Positions 1 through 9,400 of a stretch of 64,000 nt of DNA are shown piece by piece. The first letter of the stretch is position 1. The number at the start of each line of letters is the position of its first letter. Position numbers and translations under genes: made by a program. The stretch is from Drosophila persimilis (Eukaryota; Arthropoda; Insecta; Diptera; Drosophilidae): NCBI RefSeq assembly GCF_003286085.1, contig NW_020825289.1, positions 8,060,001-8,124,000 on the forward strand. The letters run 5' to 3'. The notes beneath the pieces are model-generated. The model ran no database searches. It was not told the DNA's origin and saw nothing but the letters and a program-made list of their open reading frames with translations.

Positions 1-125
1 GAAAGCCATACGAACACGAAGCCGAGGCGAGCACGTCAAATATCACTTCGCCTCTTCACTCATATTTTCCAGGTCAGCAATCGTTTTTGGTTTGCTGTTC
101 AATCAAAAGTTAACAATTATAAAGA

Positions 126-562
<437 letters not shown>

Positions 563-580
563 GCCATTACGTTCATAGCC

Positions 581-586
581 AATAAA
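581..586 (+). terminator. Polyadenylation signal of Sec61beta
   Basis: AATAAA lies 19 nt after the Sec61beta stop codon, so the 3' UTR is very short. Confidence 0.8.
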
Positions 587-777
587 ATACTTTCACCTCA
601 ACGAACGTGAGCACTGTCGACGTCATCATTTCTTTCATACCGAAACAGAAGCAGCAGCAGCCAAAACATGAACAACATAATTATCTGCATTCCGCTTGTT
701 GAGGCATTGGTGTGTTTTCCACATGAAATTATTATTACCTTAAGCTAAGTTTCTTCCCCTTCTGCGTCGTTAAAAAC

Positions 778-942
778 ATGAACGTAATATTTTCAAAATT
801 TGCAAACCCTTCGTCCTGCAAATCTCGATCTCTCATGATGAGAGCTTCCGTAGTTTGCCGACTAAGAATTCCAATCCACAATTTATCGTGGTCGAGTGCA
901 TTCGAAATTCCGCGTATAACCGTTGCAATTCAAAATTTGTAA
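778..942 (+). CDS. Unproven small ORF, 54 aa
   Basis: An ATG-initiated frame of 54 codons starts MNVIFSKFANPSSCKSRS and ends IPRITVAIQNL. It is rich in Arg/Ser and poor in acidic residues, a composition like a mitochondrial presequence. An AATAAA at 944-949 follows the stop by one base, and a second lies at about 965. I do not recognise a family. It could equally be part of a 3' UTR or of an unrelated non-coding transcript downstream of Sec61beta. The only support is the composition and the polyadenylation signals. Confidence 0.2.
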   Translation: MNVIFSKFANPSSCKSRSLMMRASVVCRLRIPIHNLSWSSAFEIPRITVAIQNL

Positions 943-1001
943 GAATAAACAAGTGTTAAGAACAAATAAATTTTGTATTAAACATAAACAAGTAGATCAA
1001 T

Positions 1002-1262
1002 TCAGTGGGTCAGTTGCCTAGACACTGAATCGATGTGTGGCCCAAAAATTGACGTTCCTTGAAGTATGCTGCCACCGTCGCTCCCTATGGTCCTGCAGAC
1101 CACACAGGAGGCAGCCCGTCCGAGATCGTTTTCGTTCCGTCTACCATACGCCGCAATTCGTCTCAATGTGTTCACTTGGCAGTTTGGTTCAATCCAAAGT
1201 TGAATCATAAATATAATTATAACTAAAGCTACTAAGGTTTTAGGACCGCTAGAGTTCATCAA
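1002..1262 (-). CDS. Candidate small secreted peptide precursor, 86 aa
   Basis: The frame opens MMNSSGPKTLVALVIIIFMI. This is a short polar start, then about 15 hydrophobic residues and a polar stretch, as in a secretory signal peptide. Downstream are dibasic sites (LRRIAAYGRRNEND) that could be processed, and a C-x2-C pair (SCVVC) followed by a Gly/Ser-rich tail ending SVSRQLTH. The architecture resembles fly immune-induced or reproductive peptides, and the CxxC recalls Bomanins, but the surrounding Bomanin consensus is not present. I see no AATAAA on this strand just downstream. A chance ORF is possible. Function unknown. Confidence 0.35.
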   Translation of the reverse strand: MMNSSGPKTLVALVIIIFMIQLWIEPNCQVNTLRRIAAYGRRNENDLGRAASCVVCRTIGSDGGSILQGTSIFGPHIDSVSRQLTH

Positions 1263-1734
1263 TGTACAATATCAATGGTATGGTATGGTTTTAATATTTG
1301 GGAAATACTTACTATTTTATGTAGAAATTATTGACGATTTTGGAGAATTCAAATTCAGTATACTGTATGGTTAGTGGTGCTGTCAAACCTTTAAACATAT
1401 TGATTTGCTTTCTGAATTAGATCCCAGGCTCTTCGGCTCTGGCGTTTATCTACCTCCGCGTCATCATAAGTCCAGCGTTAAGTTAGATACTAAAGGTTAG
1501 TGGTTAAACATTAAACAATCCCATTTAGCTATAATATTGTTGTTTTCAAAAAAAAGCGCCGATAATTTCCACTTATCACGCAAAAATACCGAAATTTTTT
1601 CAAGCAGCCCAGTTCATACAACCACTAACCACACAGTATGGTTAGTGGCAGAACTAAGGGTTTTAGTTAGGCAGCATTATTCAACGGAATAAAGAAATTG
1701 AGCAATTGGAACGATTTTTCTCTTACGTTTTATT

Positions 1735-3497
1735 ACGTTTCATTTGTTTGACATTTTTCGCTAAAACCTTTTTTTTTGCAAAATGCAATAAAAGCAAGTG
1801 GTTAAAATAAATCAGGCAATTAGAAAATATATTCACTAATCGGATAAAATTATATGGGCATAGATAAAGGCCCGGTTGACAACATTTAAATCCTTGTCGC
1901 TCACATTCAAAAAAGTTCGATTTGGCGCGCACCACTCGGTATATTTTGTATTTCGGTGCTGTTCTGAGGGTCATACTGTAGAAACTGGTTTTCGCCGCGC
2001 TCCCATGTGGTGTTTTTTAGTGCTAAATGGTATTTTTGTCTTCTATTAATTTAATTTTCAATTTTATATAAAAATCCAATAAATGCAAGTATTTCGAATA
2101 GGCCAATCATGTATAGAATTGATTTATCAATCGTACAAAATTGAGTGGGCATGGCTAAATGTTTTATATAGATAGTATTATTCAACGGAACAAAGAATAT
2201 GAGAAAATTTGAATTCGCCGCAGTTCGCCGCAGTTTCGCTTTAGCAACAATGAGTCTCGTTCCATACACAATGTTGCGCATTCCATACACACTGTTGCAG
2301 CAACATTTACTTGAAAACCGTATTTTAGTCAAAATAAAATACATTAAGGTAATTAAAAGAAGCAATCTTGTAGAAAATGCATTTATCTATGGGATAAAGC
2401 TAAGTGGGCATCTATAGCTTGAAATATAGGCAATACCCGATTCGCCGCAGTTTCGCTATTGCAACAATGAGTCTCATTCCATACACAAACATGTTGCTAA
2501 TTCCATGCACACATACCCTGGGGGAAATGGATGATATAGAATTGTGAATACGTTTGTCTTCCAAGGCTCAGTAGGAATCAGGATCGAGATAAATATATAC
2601 AAGATACTAATAATACACATGAATAAGTCAAAAACAAATCAATTTGAGAAAAGGTCTTAATAAAATGCGTTTGATCTACATATAAAATTAACGAAATAGG
2701 GTGCACAAAGGCACTATACACGCATCATGTCTTCAAATACTAGCAACATTGCGACTGTTTATTTGGTGAACTATTTTGTTTAGCCCTTTTTTACAATAAA
2801 TACAATAAAAGCAAGTGTTAAAATTAAGCCAGTTAAGTAGAAAATTGATTCATCACTCGTCTAAAATTATGTGGGCATGGCTTAATGTTCTATATAGCTA
2901 GTAATATTCAACGGAAGAAAGAAAACGAGGAATATGTAAAATATAACTTGAATTCAGTATATTTACGGTATATTTTTTAAGTGAGACGGTATGTTTTGGT
3001 ATATGACGGATCGATAAGTCCGTGTTCTATTATATTATTTTTTCTTTCAAAATTTCAAAATAATGTACTCGAATATGTCTAAAGAATATCAATTTGAGAA
3101 AAGGTCTTAATAAATCCCATTTCATCTTCATATAAAATTAACAAAATAGGGTATACAAAGGCCTATACTAGGGCTTTAGCGACTGTTTTTCTTGTTGAAC
3201 TATTTTGTTTAAACCTTGTTTTAGTCAAAATACAATAAAAGCAAGGACTAAAAACTAACCAATTGTATAGAATATTGATTCATCACTCGTCTAAAATTAT
3301 GTGGGCACGGCTAAATGTTCTATATAGCTAGTAATATTCAACGGAATATCAAAAACGAGGAATATGTATATTCTAACTTGAGCTCGTCAGTATATTTACG
3401 GTATATTTTTTAAGTGAGACGGTATGTTTTGGTATATTTCTGACGGATCGATAAGTCCGCGGTCACACTGCTAGCACCCGTGTTTATATTATTTTTT
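1735..3497. repeat. Array of decayed tandem duplicates upstream of the snoRNA host gene
   Basis: At least five diverged units recur, recognisable by a core AATAAAAGCAAG, a GTGGGCATGGCT-like block (near 1853, 2145, 2403, 2871 and 3301) and ATTCAACGGAA (near 1677, 2178, 2905 and 3334). The last two units (about 2760-3040 and 3190-3500) are the most alike. They share a long run that includes TCATCACTCGTCTAAAATTA and the promoter-like GTATATTT cluster. The last unit leads directly into the host gene start, so the promoter region itself has been duplicated. The remaining sequence from 1263 to 1735 shows no gene. Confidence 0.75.
3389..3470 (+). promoter_or_regulatory. Core promoter of the snoRNA host gene (Motif 6 / Motif 1 type)
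   Basis: Three GTATATTT-like elements (Motif 6 class) lie between 3389 and 3440, and GGTCACACTG (Motif 1 class, bound by M1BP) lies at 3461-3470. This pairing is known from TATA-less Drosophila housekeeping promoters. About 28 nt downstream is a pyrimidine run with a C at 3498, which would make a 5' TOP-type start, typical of snoRNA host and ribosomal protein genes. The exact start site is inferred. Confidence 0.6.
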
Positions 3498-3691
3498 CTT
3501 TTCAAAATTTTTATTGAGCCGCGCTGGTTGTGTTGCAGGGAAAGAAGTGAAAATGAAATCGCCAAAGCATGGTAGTGGAAACGCTTTGTTTTATGAGATC
3601 AAAAAAAGTTAAAAGAGCAAAAGGATTGCAGCAGGATTCATGGATTGAAAATGGGTATGTAGAAAAATCTGTGTTTCGTCTTTGCACGAAT

Positions 3692-3789
3692 TTTTTGATG
3701 AATGTTCTATTTTCCGAAGAGTCGAGTGCCAGGTCTTCGGGCCTGGCATTCTTTTCCTGTAGAAAGAATAAGAACGGCCAACTGATAAA
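3692..3789 (+). ncRNA. Box C/D snoRNA 1 (intron 1), predicted 18S guide
   Basis: Box C TGATGA is at 3696-3701 and box D CTGA at 3782-3785, 69 nt before the 3' splice site. The guide upstream of box D (AAGAACGGCCA) is complementary to the 18S rRNA motif TGGCCGTTCTT as I recall it. Counting five bases from box D puts methylation on the first C after TGG. A perfect hairpin (GCCAGG...CCTGGC) lies mid-molecule at about 3728-3749. It is longer than the others in the host. Confidence 0.8.
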
Positions 3790-3954
3790 TCATTTCACCT
3801 AAATAAATGCGTTAAACATCCGAATGGCAATTAAACAAATTTACATTTTCTTAGGTTTCTAGGTATGAGGCCGCCTCAACACGTGGTCCGGTACCCGGCC
3901 CAGCTAATGTGAAAGGTAGATACCCCTTGCTGTGTATAATGATTTAGAATTTTG

Positions 3955-4031
3955 TATCTGATGATAAGTTCAATCTGAACAAAGTGCTGTTGATTTTCAA
4001 CTTAAAACTAAACCAAAAGGATTCTGAAAAA
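3955..4031 (+). ncRNA. Box C/D snoRNA 2 (intron 2), family A copy 1
   Basis: Box C TGATGA at 3959-3964, D' CTGA near 3975, box D CTGA at 4024-4027, 72 nt from the acceptor. Flanking TTGT/ACAA can form a short terminal stem. It is nearly identical to the snoRNAs of introns 3 and 4. I could not place its guides (AAACCAAAAGGATT before D, AAGTTCAAT before D') on rRNA with confidence. Confidence 0.85.
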
Positions 4032-4184
4032 CAATTTTATAAAGCAATAACCACAAATTTAACCATATGAACTTTAACCTAAATTATTCTTCATTTTAGG
4101 TCAATGCTTCAACATGGCCAGATATCTGGAAATATATAATGCAGAGGTAAGTTTTTGCTCGTCTTTTTTTTTGTTTGGGTCGAG

Positions 4185-4261
4185 AATGTGATGATAAGTT
4201 CAATCTGAACAAAGTGCTGTTGATCCACAACTTACAATTAAACCAAAAGGATTCTGAAAAA
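4185..4261 (+). ncRNA. Box C/D snoRNA 3 (intron 3), family A copy 2
   Basis: Box C TGATGA at 4189-4194, box D CTGA at 4254-4257, 75 nt from the acceptor. It shares both guide segments with snoRNAs 2 and 4; differences cluster in the central linker (GATCCACAACTTACAATT). Confidence 0.85.
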
Positions 4262-4415
4262 CGATTTAGTTCAGAAATGTTGTGAAAACCCAGCCGGAAT
4301 GAGAAATTAATGCATTTTGTCTTTCGTTTCAGCAAGCCGACATTTTAGTTGGTCATTCGATCCGGAAAACGTGACTAAGGTATGTTCTTTTATTTATTGT
4401 CAATATTCATTGCAT

Positions 4416-4492
4416 TGCATGATGATAAGTTCAATCTGAACAAATTGCTGTTGATTCACAACTTCAAATTAAACCAAAAGGATTCTGATAAT
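4416..4492 (+). ncRNA. Box C/D snoRNA 4 (intron 4), family A copy 3
   Basis: Box C TGATGA at 4420-4425, box D CTGA at 4485-4488, 81 nt from the acceptor. The third copy of family A keeps the D and D' guides unchanged, which argues for selection on the guides. Confidence 0.85.
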
Positions 4493-4669
4493 TAAAAATA
4501 AACCTTTTTCTGATTTAATACAAAACTGAAAATAGAAAATAACCTGGATTATTTTTTTTATTTTTTTAGGTGCATTTCTTGATCAGCCGCACTTCAATCG
4601 TATTCTATCTGTCAGATGTGGCTTTTGTGTAAGTTGAAAAATTGTTGAAAAAAATATACATACAACTTT

Positions 4670-4743
4670 TATGTGATGATAGTAATTACCGTATGATTTT
4701 ATTGATTTAAATCTCCATGGCTGCAATTATTGCAACTGATTGT
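4670..4743 (+). ncRNA. Box C/D snoRNA 5 (intron 5), family B copy 1
   Basis: Box C TGATGA at 4674-4679, box D CTGA at 4736-4739, 78 nt from the acceptor. The region before box D reads GGCTGCAATTATTGCAA. Only 8 nt (ATTATTGC) match an 18S segment that I recall (GCAATAAT), so the target is unsure. Confidence 0.8.
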
Positions 4744-4919
4744 CTTTCAAGTCAACGTAAACTATGTATATATTCTAGCGATATTTTATTAAATAGAGTA
4801 TTCATTTGTATTTTTAGTGACGATCCTCCATAATTTGGAACAACGGAGGAACCCCAATTCATACCATAAATAGAAGGTAAACAGCATAAGTACATACAAA
4901 TATTTGATGAATTTTGAAT

Positions 4920-4992
4920 AGTATGATGAAAGTAATTACCGTATGATGTTTTTGATTAAATCTCCATGGCTGCAATTATTGCAACTGATTGT
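4920..4992 (+). ncRNA. Box C/D snoRNA 6 (intron 6), family B copy 2
   Basis: Box C TGATGA at 4924-4929, box D CTGA at 4985-4988, 79 nt from the acceptor. It is nearly the same as snoRNA 5, including the whole segment before box D. Confidence 0.8.
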
Positions 4993-5195
4993 ATTTGAAA
5001 TTCATGCTATTATTACCATGTTAGTGATATTTTATTCTAATGGGTTCTTAATTACCTTAATTTGTAGTGTATACCCCCGTTGAAAGACGTCTGAACTACG
5101 AACTGGTCTATCGAACAGATAGAAAAATAAGGATCATGAAGCTAGGTAAGATATACATACGTATACGACAGTCTGTAAAGTTTGGTTAAAATATT

Positions 5196-5269
5196 TACAT
5201 GATGAATACCTTTTATCTATTAACTTTCGTTCTACTGAGTAGAAAATGCGGAGAAATTTACCTGAATCA
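5196..5269 (+). ncRNA. Box C/D snoRNA 7 (intron 7), predicted 18S guide
   Basis: Box C TGATGA at 5200-5205, D' CTGA at 5234-5237, box D CTGA at 5262-5265, 78 nt from the acceptor. The D' guide TAACTTTCGTTCT is complementary to 18S AGAACGAAAGTTA, a well conserved stretch. The fifth base from D' pairs with an A, the predicted methylated residue. This is the clearest target in the host gene. Confidence 0.85.
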
Positions 5270-5436
5270 ACTAGACTATCATATTGATGGGAAGACCGAG
5301 TTTATATGTGATGTTTATAGCAATTTTCATGTCTTCTTTACAGTGTTGCCTTTATCCGAAGTACCCTGAAGACTTCAAAGTATTGCATTGCATGTGCTGG
5401 TAGGTTTTCTACTCGTTTGTTTTACCTTAAACTCTT

Positions 5437-5503
5437 TAAATGATGTTACTTCAGTATAGTTCATTAGAATCCCACATGTTACAACGTTTTCGAAGCTGAT
5501 ATT
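5437..5503 (+). ncRNA. Probable box C/D snoRNA 8 (intron 8), variant box C
   Basis: Box C is degenerate (ATGATGT at 5440-5446). CTGA at 5496-5499 is the better box D because it lies 67 nt from the acceptor, whereas a second CTGA at 5520 would be too close. No rRNA target recognised. Support comes mainly from the one-snoRNA-per-intron pattern. Confidence 0.6.
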
Positions 5504-5664
5504 CTCGTCGAATCAGCTTCTGACGTTCCGCTATAGCAAATCATATTAATTGATAAATAATTGCAGCTCCGTTGATTTGCTCTACACCAGTTGATCAGAT
5601 TCAGCATAATATATAAGGTAAAGTTTTGGAAACTTAATTAAGATTGTTTTTTGCGAAGCGTTTT

Positions 5665-5750
5665 ATTTTGATGAATATCCTAACTCAGGATTCCCTCTTC
5701 TGAGTAGAACCCTAAACAACCATGCTGTTCACTTTTCCCTGTCTGAACAT
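5665..5750 (+). ncRNA. Box C/D snoRNA 9 (intron 9), family C copy 1
   Basis: Box C TGATGA at 5669-5674, D' CTGA at 5700-5703, box D CTGA at 5743-5746, 80 nt from the acceptor. Flanks form a perfect 9-bp terminal stem, GCGTTTTAT (5658-5666) with ATAAAACGC (5749-5757). Guides: GGATTCCCTCTT before D' and GTTCACTTTTCCCTGT before D; target not recognised. Confidence 0.85.
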
Positions 5751-5927
5751 AAAACGCTTAACAATTACAATTATTTGCATGTTATACTTGTATGATATTG
5801 TTTAATCAATCATTTTACATTTACAGATTGATGTATCACCACTGTCCTAAGGATACTACATTTGCTTGAGTTTCACATATATTTTAAGGTAAATAAATCC
5901 TTGAAGTTGTTGTTTAATAACTATGAT

Positions 5928-6013
5928 TTTTTGATGAATATCCTAACTCAGGATTCCCTCTTCTGAGTAGAACCCTAAACAACCGTGCTGTTAACTTTTC
6001 CCTGTCTGAACAT
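5928..6013 (+). ncRNA. Box C/D snoRNA 10 (intron 10), family C copy 2
   Basis: Box C TGATGA at 5932-5937, D' CTGA at 5963-5966, box D CTGA at 6006-6009, 74 nt from the acceptor. It has the same guides as snoRNA 9 with two internal substitutions. The long terminal stem of copy 1 is reduced to about TATG/CATA. Confidence 0.85.
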
Positions 6014-6226
6014 AACTATATGAATATTTGTGTCGTTTCTTTGATACTGGTATTAAACTCGGAACTATTTATTTTATTTGCAGATATGTTACCTTTCGAT
6101 CAATGATCGATCACACATTTTGTTAGTGCGTTTGTTGGCGTAGTCACCAGACAACAGGAAAAGACCTCCTCCCATCATTAAAACAACAGAGGTATATTGT
6201 GCTTAAAGTATTCATGTTGCTCTTTT

Positions 6227-6312
6227 GAAATGATGAAGAAGCCCTTAGTGGTTTTTTCTTCTTAGAATCTCAAACATCATGCTGATTTTGTCTTCTTTCC
6301 CCAACTGATTAT
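6227..6312 (+). ncRNA. Box C/D snoRNA 11 (intron 11), predicted 28S guide
   Basis: Box C TGATGA at 6231-6236, D' CTGA near 6281, box D CTGA at 6305-6308, 74 nt from the acceptor. The D guide GTCTTCTTTCCCC is complementary to 28S GGGGAAAGAAGAC, a conserved stretch of the large-subunit core. The fifth base from D pairs with a G. Confidence 0.85.
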
Positions 6313-6397
6313 TCATTTCCGTTAAGAACTTGAATTAGTTTCCAAAGCAATGTGCTAATTATGTTATCTCTCTCTCTTCCAGGTTGTTTTGTTCGAG

Positions 6398-6403
6398 AAT
6401 AAA
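6398..6403 (+). terminator. Polyadenylation signal of the snoRNA host gene
   Basis: AATAAA, followed by a second overlapping-type signal near 6412, closes exon 12. Confidence 0.7.
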
Positions 6404-6430
6404 ATGCATAAAATAAAATTAAATTGAAAA

Positions 6431-9400
6431 TCAAATATAATAATCTGCTATATATTGAAGGAATTGAGATTTGGCCTATTGTGGGGGAAAGATTTTTTCT
6501 GCTAAGATTTTATTTGGGACACTGTTTGCATCGGTCTTTTTATTATATTATTAATAAATTATAAATTCTTACGCGACATTTACACCTGAACCATATACCC
6601 ACTGGCGGCACCTAGTGTTCGGCGTCATTTCATAGCCAGGTGGTGTACTTATAAATGACATGTAGAGTACAATAATGTCTATCCTTTTCTTCAATGTCTG
6701 GCAACGCTGATGCTAGAATAAAAGCTGGTTGCTATGAGATTCGGACGGTGATTAACTTAAATTTTTGATTACATTTTAATGGAATTACGTTTTAATGCAA
6801 TTTTCAGATTATAGGTCACGTCTGTGGTTACCATTCGGTGCAGAGGACTTTGAAGCTAAAAGGTTACTCCGAACACTCAACCCCTTCGCACGCACGCACT
6901 CACTTTCCTCTGGGATGTCGGCCTTCTTTGCATTTTTAAAGCACCGCGCTGGCAGGCATCAATTTATCATGCTGTTGTGTTGGCCATATAAGCGGAAGTT
7001 GTACAACCCAGCACTACATGCCCTGCCAGCCGTATGAGCAGCAACAATACCATCAGGAGCAGGCAGCCGCAGCGGCAGGCACGAGATGGAGAAGGAAGTC
7101 GAAGACACAACCCCACTTTCGGGGGGCGGGGGATGGGTGTCACATCTATTTTCAACATTGTGCACACATTTCATTCATTGAGTGCATGTCGGGCCCGAGA
7201 CCGAGACCAGAACGAGCATATTTACAACCATATAGTAAGAGACAGAGTGCAAGAGGCACTTATGCGCTTTTATGAGATTTTATGGCACATTTAAAAAAGA
7301 CAGTTGGTTATTTTTTTACTAAGTTGATAATTATCTTGTGGGTGGATGTGCACGTGTGTGTGTGTGTGCAATCAAAACGCAATGAATTCAATTGAAAATT
7401 TTCCATTTCTTCTTCAATCTGAAGTTATTTACAGCTTGACTCCAGTCCTTCGGTACAGGACGGGGAGGGGGAGGGGAGCGAGCGATGGAAAAGTGCAGCA
7501 ATTGGGCAGTCGTCGAACTTTTTGCACTCGATATGTGACGACAAGGACATCGCTGTGCTTTTCACTCGCCTCCCCGAAACTGATAAAGATAAGGCCAAGG
7601 AGTCTGTCGCCGTCTCGAGCTTCTGGTTCTGTTTCTGGTTCGAGTGTGTCCTGGAGGAAACTTTGTCGTCATGCCTGCCCGGCCCGTATGGCCCGGCGGT
7701 TTTTGCGGCGAACAGAACCAGAACGAGAGGAGTTGACTAGTATTTTTGTGACAATTTATTTTCTGTGCTCTGGCTGGCATTTGCTTTTCAACAAATCGAA
7801 AAACTATTAAATTGGGCTGAAAGCCAGAAACTAAACGCAAAAGAAGATAAAGTGAGAGAGAAAAACGTAGCAAATATAAAAGAAATAATGAAAAAAAGAA
7901 TGTATGCTTAACAAACTATTGAAATCTGTATACTCTTTTTTGAAAGATAATGAATTTATTTTGGGCATATTGCACAAATTCCAATTGCTCCAAATTAAGG
8001 CTTGCCTTTTGGATCCACTTTCATTCTTCAGGTTTATGATATGTATATGATATACAAAAGGAAGACCTAGCTTTCATTCCTGTAGAGATAATTTCACATA
8101 ATTTGTGTGGTCTTCGCCCCCATACACTTCCACTTTGGCTAAAGGGGCAGCTCGAGCTCCACCTCAGCATCAGAGACTTCGCTGGATGACAGTCGCGCAA
8201 TTTCTCCCCCGCCTCGACACATTTGATTTGGCTGGCAACTTTTCACCTCGGAAATTCTCCCGAACAGAGTGCCACGACATCAAGTTAATTGGACGTGCAG
8301 TGTGGTCATGGCCAGCAGGAGAGAGGGGAGCCGTGTGGCAAGTGTGACCCAGGCAACGGCAGCCTCGCTGTACACCTGCCACAGCGATTACGATCTAAGC
8401 AAACGGTTTGGACGCACACAGAAGGAAACATGCACCACACATAGGAGAAAGGGCCAGATGGATGGAGCTTGGGGCATTCAACAATTTTCGAGACGAGCAA
8501 ACAGACGTTAGCACATGGGTGCGGTTATCTGTCGATCTATGAATATATAGAACTTGGCACCTCTTTGAATCCGAATACGAATCCGAGTCCGAAGCCACTG
8601 CAAAGTGGGGCCCAGACCACATCCCAAGGCAGGAAGAATGGATGTGCCAAGGCGACAAAAACACTTTTCGACTGACACTAAACTAATTAAAAGTTTCCCT
8701 GGCTCTCAACCCATATGGCTATTATTGGCTTACAAATTGTGCATTGAAATCACGTAAATGTCGGAGGCGCAATTTAATCAGCACAACATCAGAGAGTGCG
8801 GCTGCTAAGCCGGAATTAAATTTAGCAACATAACCAAATCAAAAAAGGGTCCCAGCACCAGCACCAGAACCAAGGCCAGCAGAGCAGTAGACCCGGACTC
8901 GGACCCGGACCCGGACAAACGTCCGACCACCACCCACAAAACAACCCGTTGTCAACGGCACACCGCGCCCAGAAACGAACACAAAATTTGCACGCAAACT
9001 ACGTGACTTCAATGCCTCAGTGCGGCTGAAAAAAAGAAAGGTGTACGGCTGTGTCTGTCCGTGTATCCATGTATCCATGTGGTTAGCCACCAATGGCTTT
9101 TTTTCGGGTCCCGTGCACAACTTTTAATCCCTTGCACTTTTGTCAATGTCGGGATGCCGAGATAGAGTCAGATTTAGATTCTGTGCAATGACAAACAATA
9201 CAAAAAGGAGAATGAATCAAGCAGGCACCTAACGAATAAGAAACACCCTTGATCTCTTCTCAAACCCTCGTCCTTGTGGCGTGTGCTCCGGTCCATTCGA
9301 GGCAATCCATCCATCAACCGCGCAAAGTGGACGATTTTAATGCCCTCCACTGGCCAGATCCGATTCTCTTTGAGTGCCCCGTAAGCACATCAGAGGACAG

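Larger units (their letters stand above)
3498..6430 (+). ncRNA. snoRNA host gene (Uhg type), 12 exons, 11 introns
   Basis: A spliced non-coding gene whose introns each carry one box C/D snoRNA. Exons read from GT-AG signals: about 3498-3654, 3855-3915, 4100-4146, 4333-4379, 4570-4628, 4818-4876, 5068-5145, 5344-5399, 5567-5617, 5827-5888, 6084-6191 and 6383 to about 6430. Exons are about 47-160 nt, share no frame and do not resemble each other, while the introns hold the repeated conserved boxes. The distance from box D to the 3' splice site is 67-81 nt in all eleven introns, matching the known spacing for efficient intronic C/D snoRNA assembly. AATAAA occurs at 6398. The pyrimidine-rich start suggests TOP control and decay of the spliced RNA in the cytoplasm. 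D. melanogaster has several such Uhg genes; I cannot say which one this is. Confidence 0.9.

Noticed and set aside
3569..3802. 77-aa frame over host exon 1
   Set aside because: Runs through the GTATGT donor and snoRNA 1; the other exons continue no frame.
5515..5527. Alternative box D CTGA for snoRNA 8
   Set aside because: It lies only 43 nt from the 3' splice site, unlike the 67-81 nt of all other introns.
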